This document shows, in pieces, positions 1 through 11,004 of a DNA stretch of 64,000 nucleotides. Within the stretch, counting starts at the first letter, position 1. Each line of letters starts with the position of its first letter. The notes under the pieces are model-generated. The model saw nothing but the letters and a program-made list of their open reading frames with translations, searched no databases and was not told where the DNA came from. The DNA is from Hyphomicrobiales bacterium (GTDB lineage Bacteria; Pseudomonadota; Alphaproteobacteria; Rhizobiales; Beijerinckiaceae): the NCBI GenBank assembly GCA_025351165.1, contig JANXWK010000025.1:1-64000 (forward strand). Reading direction: 5' to 3'. The translations under genes were made by a program, and so were the position numbers.

Positions 1-499
1 ATGTTTGCAGAGCTGGCAGATCTTTTGTGCTTATTTTAAGAACACCTGGCTTTGATCCTTGTAATGCACCTGTAATCGGATCAACTGCAATACCTTCCAG
101 ATAGTTACCAGCTCCATTGACAAGATTGCCACTGTTATCAAGCTGGAAATCACCGCGGCGTGTATATTGGTCAATACCGCTAAATGTTGGCTGACCGCCA
201 GCAAAACCTGTACGACTCTGGACCACAAAAAAACCATCGCCGTTTAGCGCTATATTTGTTGCAATACCTGTCTGCGAAATAGAGCCTTGCAGAGTTGTGG
301 TGTTACGACTGCGTGCATTTACAGAACCTGCAAGCTGTGTTGCAGAAGGAGTGCTTGGAATTAAATCTACAAAGCTTGTTTCAACGCGCTTAAAGCCTGT
401 TGTGGTCGAGTTGGCAATGTTGCCGGAAATGTTCTGTAGAGAATAAGACTGTGAACCAAGGCCAGAAACTGCAGTCGTTAATGCATCAAATATACCCAT
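1..499 (-). CDS. flgE: Flagellar hook protein FlgE, N-terminal part (3' end outside window)
   Basis: Building block of the extracellular flagellar hook. Translating the minus strand from the ATG at 499 gives 166 residues. The first 40 form the conserved flagellar rod/hook D0 segment (TAVSGLGSQSYSLQN, then NISGNIANSTTTGFKR). A second conserved block, NGDGFFVVQ, follows near residue 90, and then a YTRRGDFQLDNSGNLV stretch typical of FlgE/F/G. The start is preceded by GGAGTAAACGCGTT, whose GGAG fits a ribosome site. FlgE is preferred over FlgF/FlgG because of the Ser/Thr-rich insertion after residue 45, which is seen in rhizobial-type FlgE. The frame stays open to the window edge, so the C-terminal domains cannot be checked. 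Confidence 0.85.
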   Translation of the reverse strand, partial: MGIFDALTTAVSGLGSQSYSLQNISGNIANSTTTGFKRVETSFVDLIPSTPSATQLAGSVNARSRNTTTLQGSISQTGIATNIALNGDGFFVVQSRTGFAGGQPTFSGIDQYTRRGDFQLDNSGNLVNGAGNYLEGIAVDPITGALQGSKPGVLKISTKDLPALQT

Positions 500-582
500 A
501 ACGCGTTTACTCCACTCAACAAAAAATCAGTTGCAGGACGGTTACGCACAACCTGAAAGCCCGCCTGCTTGCCGATGAGTAT

Positions 583-598
583 TTCAACACTTGTGCCA
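583..598 (-). promoter_or_regulatory. Candidate sigma-54 promoter of flgE
   Basis: The minus strand reads TGGCAC-AAGTG-TTGAA, against the sigma-54 pattern TGGCAC-N5-TTGCA. The -24 half and the spacing are right, but the -12 GC dinucleotide is GA. It lies about 84 bp upstream of the flgE ATG. Many alphaproteobacterial hook genes depend on sigma-54, so the position makes sense, but the imperfect -12 keeps this tentative. Confidence 0.3.
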
Positions 599-726
599 AA
601 GGGTTATTTATATATATTTCAATAGCTTATATGGTTATCAATGAGTTAAAATTAGAAGGTTGTGGCACAAACGTACAGGGTGGTTTTTGTTCAATGGGAA
701 TTTTTTGCCGATTGTAGTGAGGTGTA

Positions 727-1257
727 TCAATCCTCATCCACCCCGCCCAATATTTTTGGTGTAATAAACTGACGAAGGTTACCCTGCCCCATCTGCACAT
801 CTGCCCAGCTGGCAACTTTAAGGTCAAAGACGGCCAATCCAGCGGGCGGAAACCCTTGAGACAAATGCCGCATAGCTGCTGGGTTGCTTTTATTCTGATC
901 TGTCAACGTCACTGCCAGCTCTGCAATTGCAGGATTATGCCCGATAATCATAAGTGATTCTACTTTTGCTTTTGTCATCTGAACCGCAACTGCCAAACTC
1001 TTGAGGCATGCATTGTAAAGCTGTTTTTGTATTTCAACTTGAGGGTTACACATTACATTATGCAGGATTTCAGAGGTTTCAAGCGTGCGCTTTGCAGCAG
1101 AAACAAGAATAAGCGCAGGTCTATATTTTTCGCGCAGCATATAATTGGCGATTAAAAATGCACCTTCTTTTCCCTTTTGCGCCAAAGGCCGATCAAAATC
1201 TTCCACGTCTAGGGGGAAATCAGCCTTCGCATGGCGCAAAAGAAATAATCTCAGCAT
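727..1257 (-). CDS. SixA-like histidine phosphatase
   Basis: Predicted cytoplasmic phosphohistidine phosphatase of the short histidine-phosphatase (SixA) branch, 176 residues. The phospho-accepting RHA motif is at residues 8-10 (R8, H9), a second conserved Arg is in the SAAKRTLETS segment (R57), and the second catalytic His is in IIGHNP (H107). The frame is open further upstream to 1320, but the ATG at 1257 is chosen because AAAGGA lies about 12 bp before it and because the RHA motif normally sits within the first ten residues. The natural substrate (a phosphorelay protein or a small phosphoester) cannot be told from sequence. It is a single gene, not in an obvious operon. Confidence 0.8.
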   Translation of the reverse strand: MLRLFLLRHAKADFPLDVEDFDRPLAQKGKEGAFLIANYMLREKYRPALILVSAAKRTLETSEILHNVMCNPQVEIQKQLYNACLKSLAVAVQMTKAKVESLMIIGHNPAIAELAVTLTDQNKSNPAAMRHLSQGFPPAGLAVFDLKVASWADVQMGQGNLRQFITPKILGGVDED

Positions 1258-1306
1258 GTAAACAGTCCTTTGAATAAAAAGAGCAGATTTATTGAAAAAC
1301 CTAAAT

Positions 1307-1325
1307 CTTGTAAGGTTCATGTAAG
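1307..1325 (+). promoter_or_regulatory. Tandem TGTAAG element upstream of orphan gene 1395
   Basis: CTTGTAAGGTTCATGTAAG contains two TGTAAG half-sites starting exactly 11 bp apart. It ends 69 bp before the ATG at 1395. It matches 17 of 19 positions of the element upstream of the gene starting at 52918 and 16 of 19 of the one upstream of 13939. An 11-bp direct repeat is what dimers of OmpR/PhoB-family response regulators commonly bind; the identity of the regulator is inference only. Confidence 0.55.
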
Positions 1326-1394
1326 TTTAGCATGTCAATATAAAACCGATTCAGTCAAAATACAAAAAACTACAACTTAAAAACAAGAAAAAAC

Positions 1395-3568
<2,174 letters not shown>

Positions 3569-3626
3569 CTAGACTGTTTCTAACGCCAATGAATGAATTT
3601 GGCGAGAGCTTTTCAGGCTACACTCT

Positions 3627-3980
3627 TTAATTTAAACCACTGATCATGGAATTAGCCTCATCAATAAAATCAGCCAGCTCTGACAGAGCAGTAGAAAGCT
3701 CTAGACCACCCCTGTTAAGGACCAAGTCAACATGTTCAGCAGCTTTGGCAACGCGCCATGCTCCAACCGCTCGTGCAGATCCAACTAATGTATGCGCCAG
3801 GTCATGCTGTTCATCTAACTTGGAAGAACTTAATATACGTTCATTAAGCTGTATTGATTGCTTAACAAAAAGGCTTAAAATTTCACGTTCAAGCTCCCTG
3901 TCACCTAAAGTTTGCCTCGATAAATGAACAAGGTCTAACGGTGAAGACACAGGTTCGACGTATTTGACAAGACTATTCAT
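3627..3980 (-). CDS. Lone Hpt (histidine phosphotransfer) domain protein
   Basis: 117 residues that are almost entirely one Hpt domain, a four-helix bundle passing phosphoryl groups between response regulators. The phosphorylatable His is H63 in AHTLVGSARAVGA, which matches the Hpt consensus HxLKGSAxxxGA apart from V for K. No kinase or receiver gene is adjacent, so it would act in trans. It is divergent from the GPR-like gene and shares its roughly 270-bp upstream region, including a TTAA-N7-TTAA box at 4083. A role in a cell-cycle phosphorelay (CtrA/ChpT type) is possible, but it is not ChpT by length. Confidence 0.75.
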   Translation of the reverse strand: MNSLVKYVEPVSSPLDLVHLSRQTLGDRELEREILSLFVKQSIQLNERILSSSKLDEQHDLAHTLVGSARAVGAWRVAKAAEHVDLVLNRGGLELSTALSELADFIDEANSMISGLN

Positions 3981-4082
3981 TTAAAACACCATTGCTGAAT
4001 CAGATTGATTCGATTTAAAGTTTAACCTTGAGAGGTTTCTAGAGCCTTAAAAAATACACCGTCCACAGCTGCGTTAACGATA

Positions 4083-4097
4083 TTAATAAATAGTTAA
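4083..4097. promoter_or_regulatory. Candidate CtrA box TTAA-N7-TTAA
   Basis: A full TTAA-TAAATAG-TTAA site lies in the divergent region between the Hpt gene (start 3980) and the GPR-like gene (start 4251), with further TTAA copies just upstream. CtrA, the alphaproteobacterial cell-cycle regulator, binds TTAA-N7-TTAA. In DNA this AT-rich about four such pairs are expected by chance in 64 kb, so this is only suggestive. A small hairpin (ACCGC-TTT-GCGGT, 4159-4171) lies between it and the ATG at 4251. Confidence 0.35.
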
Positions 4098-4250
4098 TAA
4101 AGAAATTTGCGCTTCGTGGCTAAACGTATACTGTGCATGCTGAATAAGGTTAAGGTTTACCGCTTTGCGGTGCAACCTGCGACTAAATACAAGACAGCAC
4201 GTATTTAAATCTTATCAAACAGTAATTTTAAGTTAAGTGAGGCGCGTACT

Positions 4251-7200
4251 ATGGCAGGCAAAATCAACACAACCAAATCTGTTGGTGTCAACAACCGTTC
4301 AGATGCAGCCCTTGCAGCCATTGAAGAAGCTCTCAGCCTTTCTCCAGATATATCTACTGACACTGTTGAATATAGTGATCCTGCTTTACCAGCTGTGGAT
4401 CAGACGTCCCCAGCGGTTACACAGCTTGAGAATAAACAACCTATTACATTTGAAAAACCGGAGGATTCGAAATCATTTGTCCCCCCCCGCGATGCTGCAA
4501 ATGATGACCGCCGTGAGATTGGCGAGCTTCTGCATGCTTTGGATAGTAAAGCCTCGTCTTTGCCACTATGGCTGGCGTTTTTCAGCTCATTGATTTGGGT
4601 TGCAGTTAGTGGATTATATTTTTGGAGCCGCCTATCCAGCTTTTCAAGATCTTTTGGCAATTCCGAAGCTTTGTCACTGGAAGAATTTGGTATTGCTGCA
4701 ATAAGCATCTTGGGCCCCGTATTTTTCTTTTTCGCGATTGCAACAATCCATCGCCGCTCAAATGAAATGCGTCGCGTTTCGCGCGCAATGGCGGAGGTTG
4801 CATTACGCCTTGCGGAACCTGAAATATCAGCATCTGATTCCGTATTTACCCTTGGTCAGGCCATTCGACGTGAGGTTACTTCAGTTGGAGATGGAATTGA
4901 GCGCGCACTTGCACGCGCCAGTGAACTGGAGGTCATTGTCCACAATGAAGTTGCAGCGCTAGAACGATCATATTCTGATAACGAACTGCGGATTCGTTCA
5001 CTCATAGATGAACTGGTTACTCAACGTGAATCAATCAATCTAAACGCTGAGCATGTGCGAGAATCATTGTTTGGTGCCCGCGATACCTTGACAAATGAGC
5101 TTCAGTCAGCTGGGTCCAGGGTAACAGAGGCATTGCTATTGACAGGCAGCTCGCTTGCTTCTTCACTTGACGACAGACGCGATCAGATTGCCGATGCATT
5201 TGGCAGTGCTGGTGAAAAAATGCTTGAGCGTATTGCCAAAAAATCTGAAGATCTGATCACGCGCCTCAACCAGGCAGGAGAAAACGTAAGTTTACGTATA
5301 ACCGAAACCGGAATGACAGTTTCTGATACAATGGTACATGCAGGTCAGTCTCTTGCAAATGATGTGTCATCGCATAGTCAGGCGGTTGTCAAAGGTCTTG
5401 AGGACATGAGCACTATTTTGCGCAGCTCATTTGAAGACAGTGCAAACTCGCTCAACGAAACCTTGAGTCAAACTGGGACGCAGGTTGTTGACAGAATTGC
5501 AGATCAGTCGCTGGCCCTGTCACTGTCACTTAAGGAAACTGGCAACCGACTTGTTGATGACCTTGGTTTACGTACGTCAGAAGTTGCCTTGAAACTTGAC
5601 AACGCAGTCAAGGACCTAAGCAGTTCAGTGACTGAAAATGGTGAAAATCTAGCAAATCGCTTAAACGAAACACGCCACCGCATAGATGAGACAATCAATC
5701 TTCACGGTGCAACTCTACACACAAACCTCAACGAAGTGAGCACACGTGTCAGTGAGCTGCTCAGTCAGCACACGCAAGGTGCAAAGGCTGCGCTTTCCAG
5801 TCATGTTGAGACTTTAAACACAGCTTTAAACTCAACTTCAGAAGATACGACAGCACGTCTGGGTGAATCTATTGAAGGTATTCTTGGCACATTGGTAACA
5901 CAGGTTGGTCGCGTAAATAATGCGCTGCATGAAAACACCAATAATTTGACGCATAATATAAACCAGCACGCAACTTCATTGAGTGATCAAATTATAACGC
6001 TTAATTCAATGCTTTATGACAATACCAATACACTCTCGAAAACTATTGATCAGCACAAAGCAAATCTTGATGAGCATGTTTTGGGAATGTCTTCACTTGT
6101 GTTGGACACAACCAAAACACTTGATGAAAATTCTACTAAAAATACTGTAATGCTTGCCAATCATCTTGCAGAGCTTGATATTCAAACAGACCGTTCAAGA
6201 GATAAAATCAAGGTAAGCCTTGATGAACAATCTGCAAAACTTGCATCTCAATTTACGCAACATGACGATCTTTTGAGCACATACTCTGACAATATGAGTG
6301 TGGCATTTGGACAAAATGCAGCGGTATTGAACTCAAATCTTTCACGTCACAGCGCTGGCCTTGCCTCACAGATTGCTGAGCTTGACAGTCAGATAGCATT
6401 GGCAAGTGGACAAATCAAAACAAGTCTGGAGCAGCAGTCTGGTCGTCTGGCATCCCAGTTTACGCAGCACGGTGAATTTCTGACAGCATATTCAGGTGAG
6501 CTTAATAAAGCCCTTGGTCAAAATGCACAGGATTTGAATTCTAGCCTATCACAGCACACTGGCGCGCTTTCAACCCAAATTGCAGCACTTGATAGTCAGG
6601 TTGGCCTCACTAATGATCAAATAAAAATCACAATTGAACAGCAGTCAAACCGTTTAGCCTCTCAGTTTGCGCATCATGCTGATTTTCTGGTAAGTTATTC
6701 AAGCAAGTTTGATACTACCTTTGACAAAAGCGCTGAAGATTTGAGTTTGAGCCTGTCCAGACATTCAGATGCAATGTCTGCACAAATTTCAGGATTAGAC
6801 AGTCAGATTGGCTTCACAAATGATCAAATCAAGGAAACTCTGAACCATCAGTCTAATCGACTTGCGGCTCAGTTTGAACAACATAGTAGTGTGTTGAACC
6901 AGTATTCAAGTGAAATAGAAAATACATTCAACAGAAACAGTGATTCTCTACGCTCAAACATCATTTTGCAGGGCAAAACACTGGACGCTCAGATCAATGA
7001 TCTAAACAACCAGATTGCCCTTTCCGCGAGTAAAGTTAGCCTTCAAATTGAAGGGCAGGCTAAACAGATTGCAACTGAATTCAGCTTAAATGAATCTACC
7101 CTTGCAAATCATACAGGCATAATTGCACAGACCTTCGATACCAAGCGCACTGCGCTTACAGTAGAGGCTGACAGGATCGCCGCACAGTTGCACGAGCAGA

Positions 7201-10034
7201 TATCGGCCCTTGAATCATCTGCAAGTGCCCGCACGAGTGAATTAGCTGTAAACGTTGATACTCTTTTAGGCAAAATTGATGCTGGCCTTGATGCAAGAGC
7301 CAAAACCCTCAATAAAACTTTGGCTGGTCGCACATTGGAACTTGCCAAAGTTCTTGGTGATGGGGGTACAGAGTTGACCAATGCCATGGAGAACAAGGCG
7401 CGTGAAATTGATGAAATCATCACTGCCCGCTCCTCCTTTATGACAGAAACTCTTTCCACGAAGGCCGAAGAAATTAATATTACCCTTGGCGGAAGAGCCA
7501 CGGAAATAGCTGCAACTCTTGACGAGCGTATAGGTCATTTTGAGAGCAAGGTCGTAGGACGCCTTGACACAGTGACTGCAAATCTGGAAGAGCGCGGTGC
7601 AGCAGTTTCCAAAATGCTGACTGGACGTATTGATTCTGTAACTGAAAACCTTTCAGTTAAAGCGGGTGCCATTGATGAATCACTTCGTGTTCGTGCCATT
7701 GAAATAGACAAGGCCCTGAATGGCCTTTCATCTCAGATTGGTGCAACATTAAACGTTCGTGCACAGGAAATAAGTGCAATCCTTAATACTAGAGCACAGG
7801 AAATAGGGTCAAGTCTAAGTGACAGGGCACAGGAAATCAGCTCGACATTAAGCGAACGTGCGGATTTGATCGGCACCACATTAAGTGATCATGCCCATAC
7901 AATCAGTTTCAATCTTACCGAAAAAGCTGAAATAATGGGGTCGACTCTACAGGATCGCACCTTGATCATAAGTAATCTTTTGGACGAGCGTACCAAAACA
8001 ATTGATACAACCTTCACTGATAGAGCAGAAAATCTTGGCAATACGCTTCATGCCCGTGCTGTAGAAATTACCTCAAGCTTGAATGCTCAGGCACAGGAAA
8101 TGGACAATATTCTAGGCCGCCGTGCTCAGGAAATAAGCACAACACTTGGCACAAGAACGCACGACATTAACACCGCACTTGGTGACACCTCATCTAAAAT
8201 AAATTCCTTGTTCGAAAATTGCGAGACTTCATTAGTTACGACTTTAAAAGAACGTGGAGAAAATATTGCACGTGAAATCAGCGATGTTGGCTCAACTGTG
8301 TTAACAACACTTGAAGGCCGCTCTCAAGAGTTCACAGCACGCCTGACAAACGCAATGGATCGCGTGGAAACAGGTACTTCCGCTCTCCAGTTTAGTCTGG
8401 CTAAAAATGCAGAAAAAACAATCAACGATCTTGTATCTGCTTCAGACCGCATAAAATCCGATTCAGCGGTACTTCATGGCGCAATAGATTCAAGTGCAGA
8501 GCGTTCTGTTGCGTCTCTTACATCAATCAACAACACATTACGCCTTGAGGCGACTGGCGTGATAGATCAGGTTGTGGAAACGAATGAGCGTCTTGCTAAA
8601 ATTATTACAACTGCAAATGCAAACCTTGGCGAGGTAGAAAATGCAATGTCATCACGCATAAAGGCCTTGGAGGAAACCGTGGTTATGATGACAATGCATG
8701 CTGCACAATCCACGGGCACGGTCGAGCACCAGATAAATTCACTAAAAACCATCTCTGAAACAATAGTGAGCGAAGCAATTGGTATAGCCCAGAGCCTAGA
8801 GATACGCACACGCAATATTGCAGATATTACGCAACTTATGTCTGAAGCTCATGGCAACATAGACACCACACTTGATGGCAAACAAGAAGCAATTGAAGCT
8901 GCTCTTAATGCCGTAACAACACGTACCGAAGACCTTGATTCAATTGTACGTTCATTTACAGCCTTGATGGATGACAGCCTACGCAATGCGGAAGCACGAG
9001 CACGTAATGTGGGCTCTGTTTTGGCAGAAAGTGCACAAAATTCTACAGATACGCTCGCTTTGCAGTTTGAAACCATCCGTACAGAATCTGGCAAAGAACG
9101 TGAGCGTACAGCATCAGCACTGCGCCAATCATACGACCAGGCTATTGGAGAAATGCAGAATGTATTCAGCAGCCTAACTGGACGCTTTCAGAACACTACA
9201 GCTGAACTCAAAACAGTAACAGCAGAGTTGGCATCTGAACTTGAATCAACCCGCAACGAAGTAGAACGCTCAAAAACTGATCTTCCTCGAGAGGCAAAAG
9301 AAGCCACCAGCGCTATTCGCCGCGTTATTGCAGATCAGGTAAAGGCTCTGTCTGAAGTTACGGGCATTGTAAAAAATGCTAGCCGCGGACTTGATGTTGG
9401 GGAGCCAAATGCCATACCTCAGGCACAGACATTTGAAACGCGCGCAAATATTCAACGCGCCCAAGACACAAAGTATCAAGACACAAAGTATCAAGACGTA
9501 AAACATCAGGAATTGAGACAAGGCGAAACTCGTCAACATGAGGTCAAACAGGAGCCTCGTCGCATATCTGTAAGACATACAGCAGAGACTGAAGATACAT
9601 TAGCTCCAATTCCAACACGCGGTGCCTGGCTTTCAGAACTGTTATCCCGTGCTTCTACAGAGGAACAAGCGCCTGTTACAACACCTGTTCGTCCTGCACA
9701 GCCTTTGGAAGCTCTTTCAACAGATATTGCCCGCATGATTGATCATCAAGCCGCTTCTGATCTTTGGACACGCTATCGTAATGGTGAAGAAAATATTTTC
9801 ACACGCCGTCTGTATACACTCAAAGGACAGCAGACATTTGATGAAATCCGTCGTCGCTATCGCCGCGATCCAGAGTTCAGCACCACAGTCAACCGCTATG
9901 TTGACCAGTTTGAAACCCTTCTGGCTGAGGTATCTGATAATGGACGCGACGATGAGAATGCTAAAAAAACGTTGATGTCCGATAGTGGCAAGGTTTATAC
10001 AATGCTTGCCCATGCATCAGGTCGGTTTGAATAA
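4251..10034 (+). CDS. GPR/RgsE-like growth pole ring protein, giant coiled-coil membrane protein
   Basis: A 1927-residue protein with two membrane spans near the N-terminus (about 104-125 and 146-167). A very long helical region follows, then a Gln/Lys-rich linker (about 1745-1775) and a conserved-looking globular C-terminus (about 1820-1927, ARMIDHQAASDLWTRYRNGE). The middle holds five ungapped 69-residue repeats (636-980) followed by at least 34 ungapped 11-residue repeats (994-1367), the pattern seen in apolipoprotein-like helices. Hyphomicrobiales carry a protein of this design (GPR in Agrobacterium, RgsE in Sinorhizobium) that forms a ring at the growing pole and is needed for polar growth. 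The assignment rests on architecture and size, not on an alignment. The ATG at 4251 follows AGTGAGG, and a strong terminator ends the unit at 10081. Confidence 0.75.
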   Translation: MAGKINTTKSVGVNNRSDAALAAIEEALSLSPDISTDTVEYSDPALPAVDQTSPAVTQLENKQPITFEKPEDSKSFVPPRDAANDDRREIGELLHALDSKASSLPLWLAFFSSLIWVAVSGLYFWSRLSSFSRSFGNSEALSLEEFGIAAISILGPVFFFFAIATIHRRSNEMRRVSRAMAEVALRLAEPEISASDSVFTLGQAIRREVTSVGDGIERALARASELEVIVHNEVAALERSYSDNELRIRSLIDELVTQRESINLNAEHVRESLFGARDTLTNELQSAGSRVTEALLLTGSSLASSLDDRRDQIADAFGSAGEKMLERIAKKSEDLITRLNQAGENVSLRITETGMTVSDTMVHAGQSLANDVSSHSQAVVKGLEDMSTILRSSFEDSANSLNETLSQTGTQVVDRIADQSLALSLSLKETGNRLVDDLGLRTSEVALKLDNAVKDLSSSVTENGENLANRLNETRHRIDETINLHGATLHTNLNEVSTRVSELLSQHTQGAKAALSSHVETLNTALNSTSEDTTARLGESIEGILGTLVTQVGRVNNALHENTNNLTHNINQHATSLSDQIITLNSMLYDNTNTLSKTIDQHKANLDEHVLGMSSLVLDTTKTLDENSTKNTVMLANHLAELDIQTDRSRDKIKVSLDEQSAKLASQFTQHDDLLSTYSDNMSVAFGQNAAVLNSNLSRHSAGLASQIAELDSQIALASGQIKTSLEQQSGRLASQFTQHGEFLTAYSGELNKALGQNAQDLNSSLSQHTGALSTQIAALDSQVGLTNDQIKITIEQQSNRLASQFAHHADFLVSYSSKFDTTFDKSAEDLSLSLSRHSDAMSAQISGLDSQIGFTNDQIKETLNHQSNRLAAQFEQHSSVLNQYSSEIENTFNRNSDSLRSNIILQGKTLDAQINDLNNQIALSASKVSLQIEGQAKQIATEFSLNESTLANHTGIIAQTFDTKRTALTVEADRIAAQLHEQISALESSASARTSELAVNVDTLLGKIDAGLDARAKTLNKTLAGRTLELAKVLGDGGTELTNAMENKAREIDEIITARSSFMTETLSTKAEEINITLGGRATEIAATLDERIGHFESKVVGRLDTVTANLEERGAAVSKMLTGRIDSVTENLSVKAGAIDESLRVRAIEIDKALNGLSSQIGATLNVRAQEISAILNTRAQEIGSSLSDRAQEISSTLSERADLIGTTLSDHAHTISFNLTEKAEIMGSTLQDRTLIISNLLDERTKTIDTTFTDRAENLGNTLHARAVEITSSLNAQAQEMDNILGRRAQEISTTLGTRTHDINTALGDTSSKINSLFENCETSLVTTLKERGENIAREISDVGSTVLTTLEGRSQEFTARLTNAMDRVETGTSALQFSLAKNAEKTINDLVSASDRIKSDSAVLHGAIDSSAERSVASLTSINNTLRLEATGVIDQVVETNERLAKIITTANANLGEVENAMSSRIKALEETVVMMTMHAAQSTGTVEHQINSLKTISETIVSEAIGIAQSLEIRTRNIADITQLMSEAHGNIDTTLDGKQEAIEAALNAVTTRTEDLDSIVRSFTALMDDSLRNAEARARNVGSVLAESAQNSTDTLALQFETIRTESGKERERTASALRQSYDQAIGEMQNVFSSLTGRFQNTTAELKTVTAELASELESTRNEVERSKTDLPREAKEATSAIRRVIADQVKALSEVTGIVKNASRGLDVGEPNAIPQAQTFETRANIQRAQDTKYQDTKYQDVKHQELRQGETRQHEVKQEPRRISVRHTAETEDTLAPIPTRGAWLSELLSRASTEEQAPVTTPVRPAQPLEALSTDIARMIDHQAASDLWTRYRNGEENIFTRRLYTLKGQQTFDEIRRRYRRDPEFSTTVNRYVDQFETLLAEVSDNGRDDENAKKTLMSDSGKVYTMLAHASGRFE
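6156..7190 (+). repeat. Five tandem 207-bp (69-residue) repeats inside the GPR-like gene
   Basis: Protein residues 636-704, 705-773, 774-842, 843-911 and 912-980 align without gaps. Landmarks recur at a fixed offset: SQIxxLDSQ at repeat positions 2-10, QxxRLASQF at 25-33 and SLSxHS near 61-66. Copies two to four are the most alike; the last is the most diverged. The nucleotide sequences have drifted more than the protein, so the duplication is not recent. Confidence 0.85.
7230..8351 (+). repeat. 34 consecutive 33-bp (11-residue) repeats inside the GPR-like gene
   Basis: From R994 to N1367 the protein can be cut into 11-residue units with no insertion or deletion. The commonest form is R-A-x-E-I-x-x-x-L-x-x, for example RAQEISAILNT, RAQEIGSSLSD and RAQEISSTLSE from R1170. 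The phase was checked at R1016, R1170 and R1357. Eleven-residue periodicity is a hallmark of apolipoprotein-type amphipathic helices and of right-handed hendecad coiled coils. Confidence 0.85.
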
Positions 10035-10044
10035 CTCAAAACCC

Positions 10045-10081
10045 CTACAGGTCAATCTAAAGAATTGATCTGTAGTTTTTT
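10045..10081 (+). terminator. Rho-independent terminator after the GPR-like gene
   Basis: CTACAG-G-TCAAT, a 7-base loop, then ATTGA-T-CTGTAG form a stem of 12 positions with one mismatch. Six T residues follow at once (10076-10081). It begins 11 bp after the stop codon. Confidence 0.85.
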
Positions 10082-10107
10082 GCTCGGGTATTAAAACATT
10101 GAAACAG

Positions 10108-10725
10108 TCATTCCATAACGGCTGCTTTTAAAATACACACCATAGTCGCATGTGCCCTAGCACCACCTATATTACGTATGATGTGGGGTCTGTCACAGCG
10201 GTAGCGCAATGTTTCTCCAGCCCCTGCTCGTTCAATCAAACTGCCAACTTCAACTTCCAGTACGCCTTCAATAACTGACAGACTCTCAATTGATCCACGT
10301 TGATGTGGTTCAGAAAATAGAATACCGCCAGGCTCTGCGCTGACGTCATACCATTGCAGCCATTCAACAGTTTTCAGCCAGCCAATAATTGCTAGCTTGA
10401 ATTTTCCATCCTGACTAACCAGAATGGGAGTATCGGCTCGCGTTGATTTTTCCAAAAATGGCTTTTCATCAGACTGAACAAGAAAGCGTTCGATTGAAAC
10501 ATCAAGAGCCTGTGATAGACGCCATATTGTGGCTAGTGTCGGATTGGTTTCATTGCGTTCGATTTGGCTGATGATGGACTTTGCCACTCCTGACTGCTCG
10601 GCGAGGTCAGAAAGCGACAGATTATAGGTTTTACGAAGATGCTGGATACTTTTGCCCAACTGTCCCGATAAAGCAAATGCACCACTGTCGATATCTTTAT
10701 TTTTTTCTTTTCCAGATGAAGTCAT
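10108..10725 (-). CDS. XRE-family transcriptional regulator with C-terminal cupin domain
   Basis: A 205-residue DNA-binding regulator of the HTH-cupin class. Residues 24-80 form an HTH_3 domain (LRKTYNLSLSDLAEQSGVAK, then ISQIERNETNPTLATIWRLS). After a linker, residues about 115-185 have the cupin pattern, with GGILFSEPHQRGSIESLSVIEG and the ending RCDRPHIIRNIG. Members of this class sense small molecules and often control neighbouring amino-acid, sugar or efflux genes. Here neither neighbour is an obvious target. The start is ATG 10725 with a poor ribosome site. A palindromic ACACATGTG lies 56 bp upstream (10781-10789) and could be an autoregulatory operator. Confidence 0.85.
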   Translation of the reverse strand: MTSSGKEKNKDIDSGAFALSGQLGKSIQHLRKTYNLSLSDLAEQSGVAKSIISQIERNETNPTLATIWRLSQALDVSIERFLVQSDEKPFLEKSTRADTPILVSQDGKFKLAIIGWLKTVEWLQWYDVSAEPGGILFSEPHQRGSIESLSVIEGVLEVEVGSLIERAGAGETLRYRCDRPHIIRNIGGARAHATMVCILKAAVME

Positions 10726-10850
10726 AATTACATAATTCTGTTGATTAAAAATGTTTGTGATAAAGTTCAGTGCAGTAGTAACACATGTGACGCAATGTAA
10801 TCTTCAAAAAACTTGAATATAGACAATTGAAATCAGTGCCATGGCTATCA

Positions 10851-10982
10851 TCAAACCATTTTCAACAAAGCATCTGCAAACCCACGTGGATCCGGTAGCT
10901 TGCAAAACGAAAATGTCAAAAAGAAACCAACAATGAAATTATTCAGCCAGCCTATGGATGAACGTTCATCAGATTGTTGCAT
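10851..10982 (-). CDS. Possible small single-span membrane protein
   Basis: A 43-codon frame starting 22 bp after the stop of the DUF305 gene on the same strand. It begins MQQSDERSS, has a hydrophobic stretch at about residues 13-30 (LNNFIVGFFLTFSF) and ends LPDPRGFADALLKMV. I do not recognise it. It could be a genuine small protein co-transcribed with the DUF305 gene or the surviving tail of a decayed gene. The ribosome site (AGGT about 15 bp upstream) is weak. Confidence 0.3.
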   Translation of the reverse strand: MQQSDERSSIGWLNNFIVGFFLTFSFCKLPDPRGFADALLKMV

Positions 10983-11004
10983 CAGACATTTTACTTTACC
11001 TGAA

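Noticed and set aside
4237-4593. Open frame overlapping the start of the GPR-like gene
   Set aside because: It lies in another frame of a long, well supported gene, has no ribosome site and no domain.
6156-8351. Possible CRISPR array or satellite DNA suggested by the regular repeats
   Set aside because: The repeats are in frame, vary at third positions and are conserved as protein; there are no identical direct repeats with unique spacers and no cas genes.
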